A stretch of 64,000 nucleotides of DNA from an uncultured Maribacter sp. (GTDB lineage: Bacteria > Bacteroidota > Bacteroidia > Flavobacteriales > Flavobacteriaceae): assembly GCA_947493885.1 (NCBI GenBank), contig CANLTE010000003.1, positions 434,001 through 498,000 on the forward strand, given 5' to 3'. A model generated the notes under the pieces. The model searched no databases and was not told where the DNA came from. It was given only the letters and a program-made list of their open reading frames with translations. A program made the translations under genes and the position numbers. Below are positions 15,888-24,982 of the stretch, in pieces (the stretch's first letter is position 1; the number at the start of each line of letters is the position of its first letter).

Positions 15888-17978
15888 ATGACAAAAGCTC
15901 TTTATATTGCCACTCTTGAATCGCATAGTGGTAAATCATTAGTAGTTCTAGGTTTAATGAAATTGCTTCTAGGAAAAATGGCCAATGTTGGCTATTTCAG
16001 ACCTGTAATTGATGATGTTTACTCGGAAGGTGTTGACAATCATCTACATACTGTTATTTCTCATTTTAACCTTGATATTGTTCCCCAAGATGCTTTTGCT
16101 CTAACGCAAAGTCAGGTGATAGACATGTACAATAATGGTCGTAAAGGAGATATTCTGGATGAAATTATAGCCAAATACAAGGATTTTGAAAAACGTTTTG
16201 ATTTTGTTCTTGTTGAGGGTAGTGATTTTTCTAGTGATAGTAGCGTTATTGAATTTGATTTAAACACTGCTATAGCTAAAAACCTTGGCACTCCTGTAAT
16301 TCTTGTAGATAATTCGGTCGGAAAAAAATTAGAAGAGTTTTGTGGCAACCTGGAATCTGCTGTTAATTCCTATATCCAAAAAGGCATTGAAGTTTTAGCT
16401 GTTGTTGCCAATAAGGTTCGACCAGAAAACATGGACATTGTAAACAAAAGTTTAAACAAAGAACTAAAAGGAAAGGCAACTGCCTATACCCTTCCGAGAG
16501 TAGTTAACTTATCTCACCCCACACTAAAAGAAATTTTAGAAGAGTTAAATGGAGAAGTATTGTTTGGAGAGACTTATCTGGATAATCAAACTGGACGTTT
16601 CGGGGTTGGTGCTATGCAATTACATCACTATTTAAATCATGTAGAAGATAATAACACTTTGGTAATTACACCAGGTGACAGAGCAGATATTCTTTTAGGA
16701 GCCTTACAAGCGCACTGGTCCGAAAATTATCCCTCAATTTCTGGAATTGTTTTAACCGGCGGACTTATCCCAGAACCGTCGATAATGCGTCTTTTGGAGG
16801 GTTTTAAAATTAATACTCCTATAATTTCTGTTAAGCTTGGTACTTTTAACACTGCAAATGCTATTGGTAATATAAAATCAAAAATATATGCAGAAAGCAA
16901 GCAAAAAATAAACACTTCTATTTCGCTGTTTGACACTTATATTGATGGAGAGTCTTTATTGGAACGTTTAAAAACCTATACTCCAAAAGGCACTACTCCA
17001 AGAATGTTTCAGTACAACCTGTTACAGCGAGCAAAACTAAACAAAAAACATATTGTTTTACCCGAAGGAAAGGACTCCCGGATTTTAGAAGCCGCCTGCC
17101 AACTAACCAATTTAGGGATAGTTGATATTACACTATTAGGGAATGCGGATGAAATTGAAAAGAAAATAATGTCACATGGGTTAGATGGCTCCAACCTAAA
17201 CTATCTTACCCCTGAAACTTCATCAAAATTAGATGAATATGTAGAAACTTTCTATGAACTCAGAAAACATAAAGGAGTAAATATGGATATGGCCAGAGAT
17301 ACCATTTTAGATGTTTCATATTTTGGCACCATGATGGTTTATAAAGGTGATGCCGATGGAATGGTTTCTGGTGCCATACACACTACACAACACACTATTC
17401 GCCCTGCCTTACAATTTGTAAAAACCAAACCTGGCATTGGAGTGGTTTCTTCTGTATTTTTTATGTGCCTTGAAAACCGAGTTTCTGCATTTGCTGATTG
17501 TGCAATAAACCCAAACCCAACGGCCGAACAATTGGCAGAAATTGCTATTTCAACGGCGGCCTCTGCAGAAGCTTTTGGAATTACTGCTAAAATTGCAATG
17601 CTATCCTATTCATCAGGCAGTTCTGGTAAAGGCGCAGAAGTGGATAAAGTAAGGCAAGCTACCGAAATTGTTAAACAAAGTCATCCTCATTTACAAATTG
17701 AAGGTCCAATACAATATGATGCGGCTGTAGATCCTCTTGTTGGAAAAAGTAAATTACCCGATTCTGATGTTGCTGGTCAAGCCTCGGTCCTAATTTTCCC
17801 AGATCTTAATACCGGAAACAACACCTACAAGGCGGTACAAAGAGAAACAGGTGCCTTGGCCATTGGCCCAATGCTACAAGGCCTAAACAAACCTGTAAAT
17901 GATTTAAGCAGAGGATGTACAGTTGAAGATGTTTTCAACACAGTAATTGTAACTGCGATTCAAGCTCAAAATATTTAA
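15888..17978 (+). CDS. pta: Phosphate acetyltransferase
   Basis: This 696-residue long-form phosphotransacetylase has an N-terminal P-loop-like domain (TLESHSGKSLVVLGLMKLL), a central DRTGG domain (about 210-320) and a C-terminal PTA_PTB catalytic domain (about 370-695, with KHIVLPEGKDSRILEA, SGAIHTTQHTIRPALQ and DLNTGNNTYKAVQRE). It interconverts acetyl-CoA and acetyl phosphate. The next gene, 15 bp on, is acetate kinase, so together they give the acetate overflow and assimilation route and one ATP per acetate. Length matches the family norm of about 700. Confidence 0.97.
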   Translation: MTKALYIATLESHSGKSLVVLGLMKLLLGKMANVGYFRPVIDDVYSEGVDNHLHTVISHFNLDIVPQDAFALTQSQVIDMYNNGRKGDILDEIIAKYKDFEKRFDFVLVEGSDFSSDSSVIEFDLNTAIAKNLGTPVILVDNSVGKKLEEFCGNLESAVNSYIQKGIEVLAVVANKVRPENMDIVNKSLNKELKGKATAYTLPRVVNLSHPTLKEILEELNGEVLFGETYLDNQTGRFGVGAMQLHHYLNHVEDNNTLVITPGDRADILLGALQAHWSENYPSISGIVLTGGLIPEPSIMRLLEGFKINTPIISVKLGTFNTANAIGNIKSKIYAESKQKINTSISLFDTYIDGESLLERLKTYTPKGTTPRMFQYNLLQRAKLNKKHIVLPEGKDSRILEAACQLTNLGIVDITLLGNADEIEKKIMSHGLDGSNLNYLTPETSSKLDEYVETFYELRKHKGVNMDMARDTILDVSYFGTMMVYKGDADGMVSGAIHTTQHTIRPALQFVKTKPGIGVVSSVFFMCLENRVSAFADCAINPNPTAEQLAEIAISTAASAEAFGITAKIAMLSYSSGSSGKGAEVDKVRQATEIVKQSHPHLQIEGPIQYDAAVDPLVGKSKLPDSDVAGQASVLIFPDLNTGNNTYKAVQRETGALAIGPMLQGLNKPVNDLSRGCTVEDVFNTVIVTAIQAQNI

Positions 17979-17993
17979 AACAAAACAATATAT

Positions 17994-19184
17994 ATGCAAA
18001 TTCTGGTCATTAATTCCGGGAGTTCCTCCATTAAATTTCAAATTATTCAGATGCCCGAAGCAAAGGTGGTTTGTAAAGGTTTGGCAGAGCGCATTGGTCT
18101 TGATAATGCTAAAATTCATTATCAAGCAGGAAAACATTCTGTTTCTAAATCCTATGCACTATCTAACCATAAAGATAGCCTTACTGCTATTAATCAACTA
18201 CTCATGGATACTAAAATTGGCGTTCTACAGCATCCAGATAATATTAACGTTGTAGCACATAGAATTGTACATGGCGGAAACAAGTTTGATAAAACTACCG
18301 TAATTAATGCCAGTGTTTTAACCGAAATACACCGTTTATCTTCATTAGCGCCGTTACACAATCCAGCAAACGTAACGGGTGTTGAGGTTGCTACAGAATT
18401 GTATAAAAAAGCAACTCAAATTGCGATTTTTGATACTGCTTTTCACCAATCAATTCCAGAAAAAGCGTATCGTTATGCCATTCCAAAACAATTGGCTAAT
18501 GAAAACCATATTAGATTATACGGTTTTCATGGTACCAGTCACAAATATGTATCGGAACAGGCTATTGCATATCTGCAAAAACCAAAAAGTAATATTATAA
18601 GTATTCATTTAGGGAATGGTTGCAGCATTACCGCCATCAAAAACGGAAAAAGTATTGATCATTCTCTAGGTTTTGGTCCGTGCAATGGGTTAGTAATGGG
18701 AACCCGAAGCGGTGATGTTGATCAATCCGTTATTTTTTACTTAATGGATAGTTTACAACTTTCGTCTCAAGAGGTAAATCAAATGCTTCAAAAAGAAAGT
18801 GGATTTATTGGTCTTACTGGATTTTCAGATTTAAGAGATATTGAAAGTGAAGCGGAAAAAGGAAATATAGATTGTCAACTTGCTCTTCATCTAGCGGCTT
18901 ATCGCATAAAAAAATATATAGGAAGTTACACTGCTGCTTTAAACGGACTAGATACCATAATATTTACTGCGGGTATTGGAGAAAACTCTAGTACTTTAAG
19001 AGCAATGGTTTGTGAAAACTTAGATGTTTTTGGAGTTCAAATTGATAAAGCTAAAAATGAAATGAAACAAAGTGGTTTGACAGAAATTCAGAAAGAAGGA
19101 GCTAAAGTTAAAATTTTGGTTATCCCAACAAACGAAGAATTGGAAATTGCAAAACAAGCCTATTTATTATCAACTGATAAATAA
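17994..19184 (+). CDS. ackA: Acetate kinase
   Basis: This 396-residue ASKHA-fold kinase starts MQILVINSGSSSIKFQ, with the phosphate-binding NSGSSS motif and the signatures HRIVHGGNKF, FGPCNGLVMGTRSGDVDQS and FTAGIGENS. It converts acetyl phosphate and ADP to acetate and ATP. It sits 15 bp after pta on the same transcript. Confidence 0.97.
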   Translation: MQILVINSGSSSIKFQIIQMPEAKVVCKGLAERIGLDNAKIHYQAGKHSVSKSYALSNHKDSLTAINQLLMDTKIGVLQHPDNINVVAHRIVHGGNKFDKTTVINASVLTEIHRLSSLAPLHNPANVTGVEVATELYKKATQIAIFDTAFHQSIPEKAYRYAIPKQLANENHIRLYGFHGTSHKYVSEQAIAYLQKPKSNIISIHLGNGCSITAIKNGKSIDHSLGFGPCNGLVMGTRSGDVDQSVIFYLMDSLQLSSQEVNQMLQKESGFIGLTGFSDLRDIESEAEKGNIDCQLALHLAAYRIKKYIGSYTAALNGLDTIIFTAGIGENSSTLRAMVCENLDVFGVQIDKAKNEMKQSGLTEIQKEGAKVKILVIPTNEELEIAKQAYLLSTDK

Positions 19185-19206
19185 AAAATACATTTTCGAA
19201 TTTTGT

Positions 19207-19214
19207 TATATTTG
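19207..19214 (+). promoter_or_regulatory. -7 box (TATATTTG) ahead of the FKBP lipoprotein gene
   Basis: A perfect TAnnTTTG match lies in the 53-bp gap after ackA, 23 bp ahead of the TTG start. No clear TTG -33 element precedes it. Confidence 0.45.
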
Positions 19215-19237
19215 AGGAAACTCAAAAAAACATTGCT

Positions 19238-19690
19238 TTGAAAAAAAATTACTTATTACTAGTCTTTACTTTTATTTTGTCTTGTTCAACAGATGATATT
19301 AAAACTGATTTTACCGCCGAAAATGAAAAAGAAATAATTGATTATTTAACGGCTAACAATCTTACAGCTCAAAAAAGTTCCTCTGGACTACATTACATTA
19401 TAAACGAACCTGGTACTGGTGGGCAACCAGACGCTAATTCAGACGTTTCGGTAAACTATAAAGGATTCTTTACGAATGGTACTGTTTTTGACGAAAATAA
19501 TAATGGGCCAATTTCTTTTAACCTAAGAGAAGTAATTGCTGGTTGGACTGAAGGTATTCCACTATTTAAAGAAGGAGGAAGTGGAATTTTACTAGTCCCA
19601 TCTCATTTAGCATACGGTCATCAAGGAAGAGGAAATATTCCAGGAGGTGCAGTTTTAATTTTCGAAGTCGAATTGATTTCTATTAACTAA
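19238..19690 (+). CDS. FKBP-type peptidyl-prolyl isomerase lipoprotein
   Basis: This 150-residue protein has a TTG start, a lipoprotein signal (lipid Cys16 in FILSCSTDD) and one FKBP domain at about 60-150 (VSVNYKGFFTNGTVFDE, GWTEGIPLFKEGG, LAYGHQGRGNIPGGAVLIFEVEL). It would catalyse proline isomerisation in envelope proteins from the periplasmic or outer-membrane side. It has its own -7 box after ackA. The TTG is preferred because the lipobox spacing is right and no ATG is available nearby. Confidence 0.9.
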   Translation: MKKNYLLLVFTFILSCSTDDIKTDFTAENEKEIIDYLTANNLTAQKSSSGLHYIINEPGTGGQPDANSDVSVNYKGFFTNGTVFDENNNGPISFNLREVIAGWTEGIPLFKEGGSGILLVPSHLAYGHQGRGNIPGGAVLIFEVELISIN

Positions 19691-19712
19691 AATATACTAA
19701 CCTCATAAAACA

Positions 19713-20051
19713 TTAATTGGTAACGGTATAGATATAATTTTCTATGCCGTTTTCTAACTTTCTGGCCTCTAATAATAAGTCCATTGATTTTTTTAGTACA
19801 TCGTTTATATATTGCTTTTTCTCTTTAACTAGATTCATAACTTCTAAATGAGATAAACTTAGCCTTTCAAGATTATACCTAAGCTCTTGAGCTTGTTCAA
19901 ATGAATCATAAGTACGGGGCTCATAGACATAAGAACTTAACTTCCCCTTTAAAATCAAGAGTTTTTGATAACTCCTCTCCATGGAATGTAGACAGTTTTC
20001 ATTATTTGGTTTACGAATTTGAGCTTCTTTCATATTATTTATTAAATTCAT
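19713..20051 (-). CDS. Small hypothetical protein, helical
   Basis: This 112-residue soluble protein is rich in Leu, Glu and Lys with heptad-like spacing (LEVMNLVKEKKQYINDVLKKSMDLLLEARKLENGI), suggesting a helical bundle or coiled coil. It has no signal peptide or known motif. The start may be the second Met (residue 7), since the first six residues look like leader. It is convergent with the FKBP gene, 22 bp away. Not recognised. Confidence 0.6.
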   Translation of the reverse strand: MNLINNMKEAQIRKPNNENCLHSMERSYQKLLILKGKLSSYVYEPRTYDSFEQAQELRYNLERLSLSHLEVMNLVKEKKQYINDVLKKSMDLLLEARKLENGIENYIYTVTN

Positions 20052-20244
20052 AATAATTCAGGTTAAATAAATTTGAAGGAATTTTCTTATATAATGCAAA
20101 TTAACAAATTAACTGATTACTATTACCTGATATATATCAGCTTATTAAAATTTAACCTTTTTTTTACACAAAACAATCTTTTATAACTTCCAATAATACT
20201 TGTATATATACCAGTATTTAACTATCTTAAATAAAAGTTTTAAT

Positions 20245-20547
20245 ATGAACATAAATTTTGAATATGACGATGTAAAAGCCAGTAATCGTCTGGAAATTAT
20301 GGCAGCTGAAAAGCTAGATAAATTAATGGATAAGTATGATTTTATTGTTAGAGCTGATGTTTTTTTCAAAAAGGAAAATACATCCGAACCTAGCACTGGA
20401 AAAATATGCAAAATGAGACTTAGTGCTCCAGGACCACGTTTATTTTCTGAAGCCAGTCACAGCAGCTACGAAGCCTCAATAGCCGAGGCCATTAACGACT
20501 TGGAACGGCAATTATCTAAAAGAAAAGCAAAAATGCGAACGCATTAA
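20245..20547 (+). CDS. hpf: Ribosome hibernation-promoting factor / RaiA family
   Basis: This 100-residue protein has the HPF/RaiA fold pattern: MNINFEYDDVKASNRLEI, then KLDKLMDKYDFIVRADVFFKK, and the helix SSYEASIAEAINDLERQLSKRK. It binds the small ribosomal subunit and promotes inactive ribosomes in stationary phase or stress. The short form lacks the C-terminal dimerisation domain of long HPF. I chose ATG 20245; an upstream in-frame ATG at 20200 adds 15 non-homologous residues. Confidence 0.88.
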   Translation: MNINFEYDDVKASNRLEIMAAEKLDKLMDKYDFIVRADVFFKKENTSEPSTGKICKMRLSAPGPRLFSEASHSSYEASIAEAINDLERQLSKRKAKMRTH

Positions 20548-20550
20548 AAA

Positions 20551-20585
20551 AAAGCCCTCCTTTGACTTCTCATAGGAGGGCTTTA
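20551..20585. terminator. Convergent terminator between hpf and the next gene
   Basis: AGCCCTCCT (20553-20561) pairs with AGGAGGGCT (20574-20582) around a 12-nt loop, with an A-run to the left and short T-rich sequence to the right. It serves hpf (+) and the minus-strand gene ending at 20602. Confidence 0.85.
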
Positions 20586-20601
20586 TATGTTTTATTCTTT
20601 T

Positions 20602-20970
20602 TTAATTGTCTTCTTCAAATTGAGTTTCAGCGGTCATAACCTTAGATAATCGGTTCGAAAATGGACTCTCTTTTAAATCTCTCAAAAGTTTTCTTCTTTT
20701 GCGGTCAGAAATTTGAAGTGTATCTATAGCCTCCTTAGCATTTACAATAAACTCATTGTATTTCTCCCTTAAAGCAATTCTCTCTTCGTGAGGAATAACC
20801 AATTTAGGTTCAAACTTATCCATTACCGTATGCTTTTTCACATCGGTATTCTCATTAGCTTTAACTATAGTTTTGTTTGAGATAGCGGCCTGAGTTTTTT
20901 GTGCATGCACATTAATTGCTCCTATCATAAAAAATCCAAGGCCAAATAAAATTAGCTTAGAGGTTTTCAT
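20602..20970 (-). CDS. Small exported hypothetical protein
   Basis: This 122-residue protein has a signal peptide (about 1-23, ending NVHAQ) and a charged helical C-terminal half (HEERIALREKYNEFIVNAKEAIDTLQISDRKRRKLLRDLKESPF). It is periplasmic in all likelihood. Not recognised as a named family. It stands alone, with a terminator after it and yceI divergent. Confidence 0.65.
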   Translation of the reverse strand: MKTSKLILFGLGFFMIGAINVHAQKTQAAISNKTIVKANENTDVKKHTVMDKFEPKLVIPHEERIALREKYNEFIVNAKEAIDTLQISDRKRRKLLRDLKESPFSNRLSKVMTAETQFEEDN

Positions 20971-21119
20971 AATTTCATAATTGTGTTCATAACCAAAATA
21001 CTACTTTTACCGTATTTGACCATATTTTTACTGTATTTTATCAATATATCGAAATTTATATACATTTTGCCGACATATATAATACATGCTTATTTTAGCA
21101 AACCTAAATACTCCTGAAA

Positions 21120-21632
21120 ATGAAAAAACTTATCTCTCTATCAATTTTAATGCTTCTAGTATTGACAGTTAATGCACAGGAAACTATACAAATTGTTTCC
21201 GCAGACATAGGGTTTGAGTTTATTGCTAAAAAAGTAAAGGGAACATTTTCAGGATTTCAATCTTCGTCAAAAATTAATTTAAACAACATAACAGAATCTG
21301 TTTTTGAAGGAACGGTAGATGTTGGCTCGTTGGATTCGGGAAATTTTTTAAGAAATTGGTCTCTAAAAAGTGACAAATATTTTAATGAAGATGACTATCC
21401 CAAAATAAAATTTAAAAGCACAAAAATTAAGGGCGATACCAACAATTTTGTTGTTCATGGTAATTTAACCATCAAAAACATTAGCCAGCCTATTGTTATA
21501 ACTTTTAAGAAAAACGGAAACAAACTAATTGGTAGCTCTACAGTATTGTCTTCTGACTATGACATTGTAATTATTAAAAAGAAAAAAGAAGATAACAAAG
21601 TAAATATTATCTTTACTTTTATAATAAAGTAA
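21120..21632 (+). CDS. YceI family protein (periplasmic lipid/isoprenoid-binding lipocalin-like)
   Basis: This 170-residue protein has a signal peptide (1-19, VNAQ) and a YceI domain covering the remainder: SADIGFEFIAKKVKGTFSGF, then VFEGTVDVGSLDSGN and LKSDKYFNEDDYPKIKFKS, NLTIKNISQPIVITF. The YceI fold is a lipocalin-like barrel that binds long-chain isoprenoids or amides in characterised members. It is convergent with the type III PKS operon, 22 bp from that operon's last gene. The lipid-binding fold next to a lipid-making operon is suggestive, but the genes lie on opposite strands. Confidence 0.9.
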   Translation: MKKLISLSILMLLVLTVNAQETIQIVSADIGFEFIAKKVKGTFSGFQSSSKINLNNITESVFEGTVDVGSLDSGNFLRNWSLKSDKYFNEDDYPKIKFKSTKIKGDTNNFVVHGNLTIKNISQPIVITFKKNGNKLIGSSTVLSSDYDIVIIKKKKEDNKVNIIFTFIIK

Positions 21633-21654
21633 CACATTATATCATAATATATAA

Positions 21655-22080
21655 TTAAATTTTAATCAATGATTTATATATTATTGATACTCCCCAATTT
21701 CCTAAAGGAAAGTATAACGCAAAAAACAAAGCCATACCCAAAGAAAAGTTGCGTATCCCAAAAAACTGGTCTAATAAATTATTTGGAAATGCGTAAGAAG
21801 ATTCTATAGCATACCCCCCAAATTCTAAGAAAGCCATTGCCACCAAACCATATGCATATTGCGCATGAAAAGGTAAGTTTCGTAACAACAAAGATATTGG
21901 CACCATATATAAAATATAACACGTAATTACCTGCCACCAATATGTAAATTTAGCGATACCCACTTCGATCCCAAACCAGTTCATACCTAGTCCCCAAAAA
22001 AAATAGACAATGCAATAAATTAAAACAAGTTTTTTTTCCACGTTTAATTTACTTTTAATCCAATCTATTATTTCACTCAT
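21655..22080 (-). CDS. Small membrane protein at the end of the type III PKS operon
   Basis: This 141-residue protein has four predicted helices (about 17-35, 45-65, 73-92 and 112-132), with aromatic-rich motifs MNWFGIEVGIAKFTYWWQV and FLEFGGYAIESSYAFP. Not a family I recognise. It begins 2 bp after the acyl carrier protein gene, so it belongs to the operon. It could anchor the biosynthetic enzymes, or transport or modify the lipid product in the membrane; this is inference from context. Confidence 0.75.
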   Translation of the reverse strand: MSEIIDWIKSKLNVEKKLVLIYCIVYFFWGLGMNWFGIEVGIAKFTYWWQVITCYILYMVPISLLLRNLPFHAQYAYGLVAMAFLEFGGYAIESSYAFPNNLLDQFFGIRNFSLGMALFFALYFPLGNWGVSIIYKSLIKI

Positions 22081-22082
22081 AA

Positions 22083-22334
22083 CTACTTATTTGACAATTT
22101 GGTTTCGATAATTTCAACTGCACTTTTTACCGTTTGCATTTGATCCATATCTTCATTTTCAAGCATAATATCAAAAGCATCTTCAACGTCCAATATAATA
22201 TCCACAAGGTTAGCTGAGTTGATATTAAGTTCATTAATAAAATGGCTTTCCTCTGTAATATCATTTACTGAAACATCTTCAGGAAGATACAATGCTATTA
22301 TTTCTTTCAATTTTTGATACTTTTCACTATTCAT
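22083..22334 (-). CDS. Acyl carrier protein dedicated to the type III PKS operon
   Basis: This 83-residue carrier protein is acidic with the four-helix ACP pattern (HFINELNINSANLVDIILD, VEDAFDIMLENEDM). The phosphopantetheine serine is Ser40 in an INSANL context, not the canonical DSL, which distinguishes it from housekeeping AcpP and suggests a specialised partner set. It sits between the ketosynthase (15-bp gap) and the membrane protein (2 bp). It would carry the growing acyl chain that feeds the polyketide synthase. Confidence 0.88.
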   Translation of the reverse strand: MNSEKYQKLKEIIALYLPEDVSVNDITEESHFINELNINSANLVDIILDVEDAFDIMLENEDMDQMQTVKSAVEIIETKLSNK

Positions 22335-22349
22335 CTATTTCTATATTTA

Positions 22350-23621
22350 TTAATCAATATATCTTTTAAAAAAAACACAAGCGTTAACATCTCCAAACCC
22401 AAAACTCGCCTTAGCAATTATATCAGCTTTAAAAGAAAACGTTTTTAACGGAATTTTTGTGGACGCTATCTGACTGGTAATATCTGGATGAATGTCTTCA
22501 CAATTTACATTACCAAAAATTTGATTATTGGCCAATTGCAAAACAACTCCAACACATTCAATACTACCTGCAGCTGCTAAACAATGCCCCACCATACTTT
22601 TAAATGAGTTTATATACGGAAAATTTACCTCTTTAAGGTCTAATGCTTCGCTCCAATTACTAATTTCAGCAGCATCTTTACTGGTTGCTGTTAAATGGCC
22701 ATTAATAGCATCTATTTCATGCGACTCTATATCCGCATTTTTCATTCCCTTTATTATGCATTGCTGAACGGCCTCATTATTTGGAGCAGTCATGGTTCCA
22801 CCACCACGTTGTCCACCACTATTTACATGCCCGCCAAGTACTTCTGCATATATTTTTGCGTTTCTATGCAATGCGCTTTCCAAACTCTCCATAACCAAAG
22901 CCCCAGCTCCACTCCCAGGAACAAAACCGCTAGCTGTTTCACTCATTGGCCTGCTAGCTTCACTTGGATTATTGTTATACTTTCTCGGTAAAATTCGCAT
23001 AGCATCAAAACCTCCCCAAACATAAGGACCACTATCACTACAACTACCAACTAACATTCGCTCTGCATTGCCAGATATAATTCTATCATAAGCCATTAAA
23101 ACACTTTCTGTACCCGTACTGCAAGCCGATGAATTTGTTGTCACCTGATTACCACAACCCAAAATACCCCCTAAATAAGCACTTATTCCACTCGCCATTG
23201 TTTGCATTACTGCTGTGCTTCCTAGTCTACGAACGTTATGTTCATCAACTTTATAAATAGCTTCTCTGAATTTATCTACACCTAATATTCCTGTACCAAA
23301 CAAAATACCACTATCCCAATCAGGAGTTCCTGCTGGTGATTTGGATAACCCAGCATCATTCCAAGCGTCAACACCTGCTATAACGCCATAAACCAAACCA
23401 CTTGCATTGAGCCCCCTTAATTGTAATGGCGTAAAATATTTTTCTTTAACACCTTCTTTTAGTAGAGGGTTTGCTGCAATTTGACATCCAAATTGAAGTT
23501 CCTTTAATTTAGGTTGAAATCGAACACCGCTTTTACCTTGCCTCAAAGCCTCCGAAAAGTCATTTAAACCAATACCATTAGGAGCACAAACTCCCATACC
23601 CGTAATAACTACTCTACGCAT
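22350..23621 (-). CDS. Beta-ketoacyl-ACP synthase (FabF/KAS II type)
   Basis: This 423-residue thiolase-fold condensing enzyme has the complete Cys-His-His triad: Cys167 (TNSSACSTGTES), His309 (INGHLTATSKDAAE, where most members read NAHGTST) and His346 (KSMVGHCLAAAGSIE). It extends an acyl-ACP by two carbons with malonyl-ACP. The altered His309 loop and its own ACP suggest a pathway-specific enzyme, not housekeeping FabF. The gene overlaps the dehydratase by 8 bp and lies in the middle of the type III PKS operon. Confidence 0.92.
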   Translation of the reverse strand: MRRVVITGMGVCAPNGIGLNDFSEALRQGKSGVRFQPKLKELQFGCQIAANPLLKEGVKEKYFTPLQLRGLNASGLVYGVIAGVDAWNDAGLSKSPAGTPDWDSGILFGTGILGVDKFREAIYKVDEHNVRRLGSTAVMQTMASGISAYLGGILGCGNQVTTNSSACSTGTESVLMAYDRIISGNAERMLVGSCSDSGPYVWGGFDAMRILPRKYNNNPSEASRPMSETASGFVPGSGAGALVMESLESALHRNAKIYAEVLGGHVNSGGQRGGGTMTAPNNEAVQQCIIKGMKNADIESHEIDAINGHLTATSKDAAEISNWSEALDLKEVNFPYINSFKSMVGHCLAAAGSIECVGVVLQLANNQIFGNVNCEDIHPDITSQIASTKIPLKTFSFKADIIAKASFGFGDVNACVFFKRYID

Positions 23622-24078
23622 TTTTATTTACTTTTAGCATTCCCGAAAGCTCTCCCTTACACAATAACTCTCTGTCGGTATTATACATTTTAACTCCACA
23701 CTTAAGCTTTCCAAACCTAAAAAATATTTTTTTTGACTCCACAATTACTTTTTCCCCAGGAAAAACAGGTTTATAAAAATCCATTTGCGAACTGCTAAAG
23801 CCAATTTGAAAATTATTGTCATCCAAATTAAAATCGGTTGCCTTTTGCATTAAATACACCCCTAAACACACCAAACCTATTTGAGCACAACACTCCGTTA
23901 AAATCACCCCAGGAGTAATCGGATTATCCTTAAAGTGCCCTTTATAAAAATCTGAATTTTCACTAAAAGTATACGTACCTTTTACTCCCACTTCGTTAAT
24001 TTCCAAAATCTCATCAACAAACAAAAATGGTTTTTGATATGGTAAACTTTTTAAAAAATTTTGATGACCCATAAGCAC
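23614..24078 (-). CDS. 3-hydroxyacyl-ACP dehydratase, FabZ-like hot-dog protein
   Basis: This 154-residue hot-dog fold protein starts LPYQKPFLFVDEILEI and has the FabZ active-site pair His48 (YKGHFKDNPITPGV) and Glu62 (VILTECCAQIG). It dehydrates beta-hydroxyacyl-ACP to trans-2-enoyl-ACP. It overlaps the ketosynthase gene by 8 bp, indicating coupled translation. A 99-bp AT-rich gap separates it from the reductase gene upstream in the operon; I found no perfect promoter there. Confidence 0.92.
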   Translation of the reverse strand: MLMGHQNFLKSLPYQKPFLFVDEILEINEVGVKGTYTFSENSDFYKGHFKDNPITPGVILTECCAQIGLVCLGVYLMQKATDFNLDDNNFQIGFSSSQMDFYKPVFPGEKVIVESKKIFFRFGKLKCGVKMYNTDRELLCKGELSGMLKVNKNA

Positions 24079-24177
24079 TTTTAGATTTGCCTAAAAAAAA
24101 TATACTAATACATTTATTATATTAAAAATCAAATAATTAAATAGTTTTACCAAAATAATAGATTTAATAATATGTTT

Positions 24178-24969
24178 TTAACGCAAACTCTCTCCTCCAT
24201 CCACTTTAATCACCGTTCCAGTCACCCATTTTGCCTCATCTTTTGATAATAAATAAACAACGTTAGCCACATCCTCGGGAGTCGTTAGCCTATTATTTGG
24301 ATTTCGACCCAAAGCATGTTTTTCTATTAAATCACTACCAGGAATCATCTTAAACGATTTTGTTAATGTAACACCAGCTTGAATACAATTTGCCTTAATA
24401 CCCAGAGATGCAAATTCCAAAGCTATACTTCTAGTTAATGACTCCAATGCTGATTTTGCAACGGAAACTGCTGCATAATTCTTAATCACCCTACTACTAC
24501 CCTCACTAGTAAAAGACAATACACGGGCATCCTCACTAAAAAGCTGCGCAACAATCAAATCCTTCACCCAATCATATAAACTAAAAGACATTGCTTGTGT
24601 TGTAATTTGAAAATCTTGATTAGACAAACCACCAATTCCATCTGTTTTCATTGGCTTCAAACTGCCCTTTGCAACACTATGCACAAAAACCTTTACAACA
24701 TCATTAGTTAAAAAACCATTTTTAATATCATTTATAATAGCACTTCGCCCATCCGCACTTAAGCCGTCTACGTTAAACGCCATTAACTTAATCCCTTGAG
24801 ACTTTATCTTTTTAAACTCTGATTCAATTTGAGGTAAATCAGACCTCCTATCCCTATGAACAATTATTATATTATAACCATGAGAAGCCATTTTATGTGC
24901 AGAAGCAAGCCCCAAGCCAGAACTCCCCCCTAAAACTAAAACCCACTGATTATCTCTTTTTATTTCCAT
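24178..24969 (-). CDS. SDR-family reductase, enoyl-ACP reductase (FabI/FabL)-like
   Basis: This 263-residue short-chain dehydrogenase/reductase has the nucleotide-binding GGSSGLGLAS at 14-23. The catalytic motif is Tyr165-(x)6-Lys172 (NYAAVSVAKSALE), the spacing of FabI/FabL enoyl reductases and not the Tyr-x3-Lys of ketoreductases. The C-terminal DVANVVYLLSKDEAKWVTGTV and VDGGESLR segments are also typical. It probably reduces enoyl-ACP, giving the operon its own ketosynthase, dehydratase and enoyl reductase, while ketoreduction would have to come from housekeeping FabG. A specialised ketoreductase with unusual spacing is the main alternative. Confidence 0.8.
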   Translation of the reverse strand: MEIKRDNQWVLVLGGSSGLGLASAHKMASHGYNIIIVHRDRRSDLPQIESEFKKIKSQGIKLMAFNVDGLSADGRSAIINDIKNGFLTNDVVKVFVHSVAKGSLKPMKTDGIGGLSNQDFQITTQAMSFSLYDWVKDLIVAQLFSEDARVLSFTSEGSSRVIKNYAAVSVAKSALESLTRSIALEFASLGIKANCIQAGVTLTKSFKMIPGSDLIEKHALGRNPNNRLTTPEDVANVVYLLSKDEAKWVTGTVIKVDGGESLR

Positions 24970-24982
24970 AATTTAATACAAG

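Noticed and set aside
24178-24969. Calling the SDR of the PKS operon a FabG ketoreductase
   Set aside because: The catalytic spacing is Tyr-x6-Lys, as in enoyl reductases, and not Tyr-x3-Lys.
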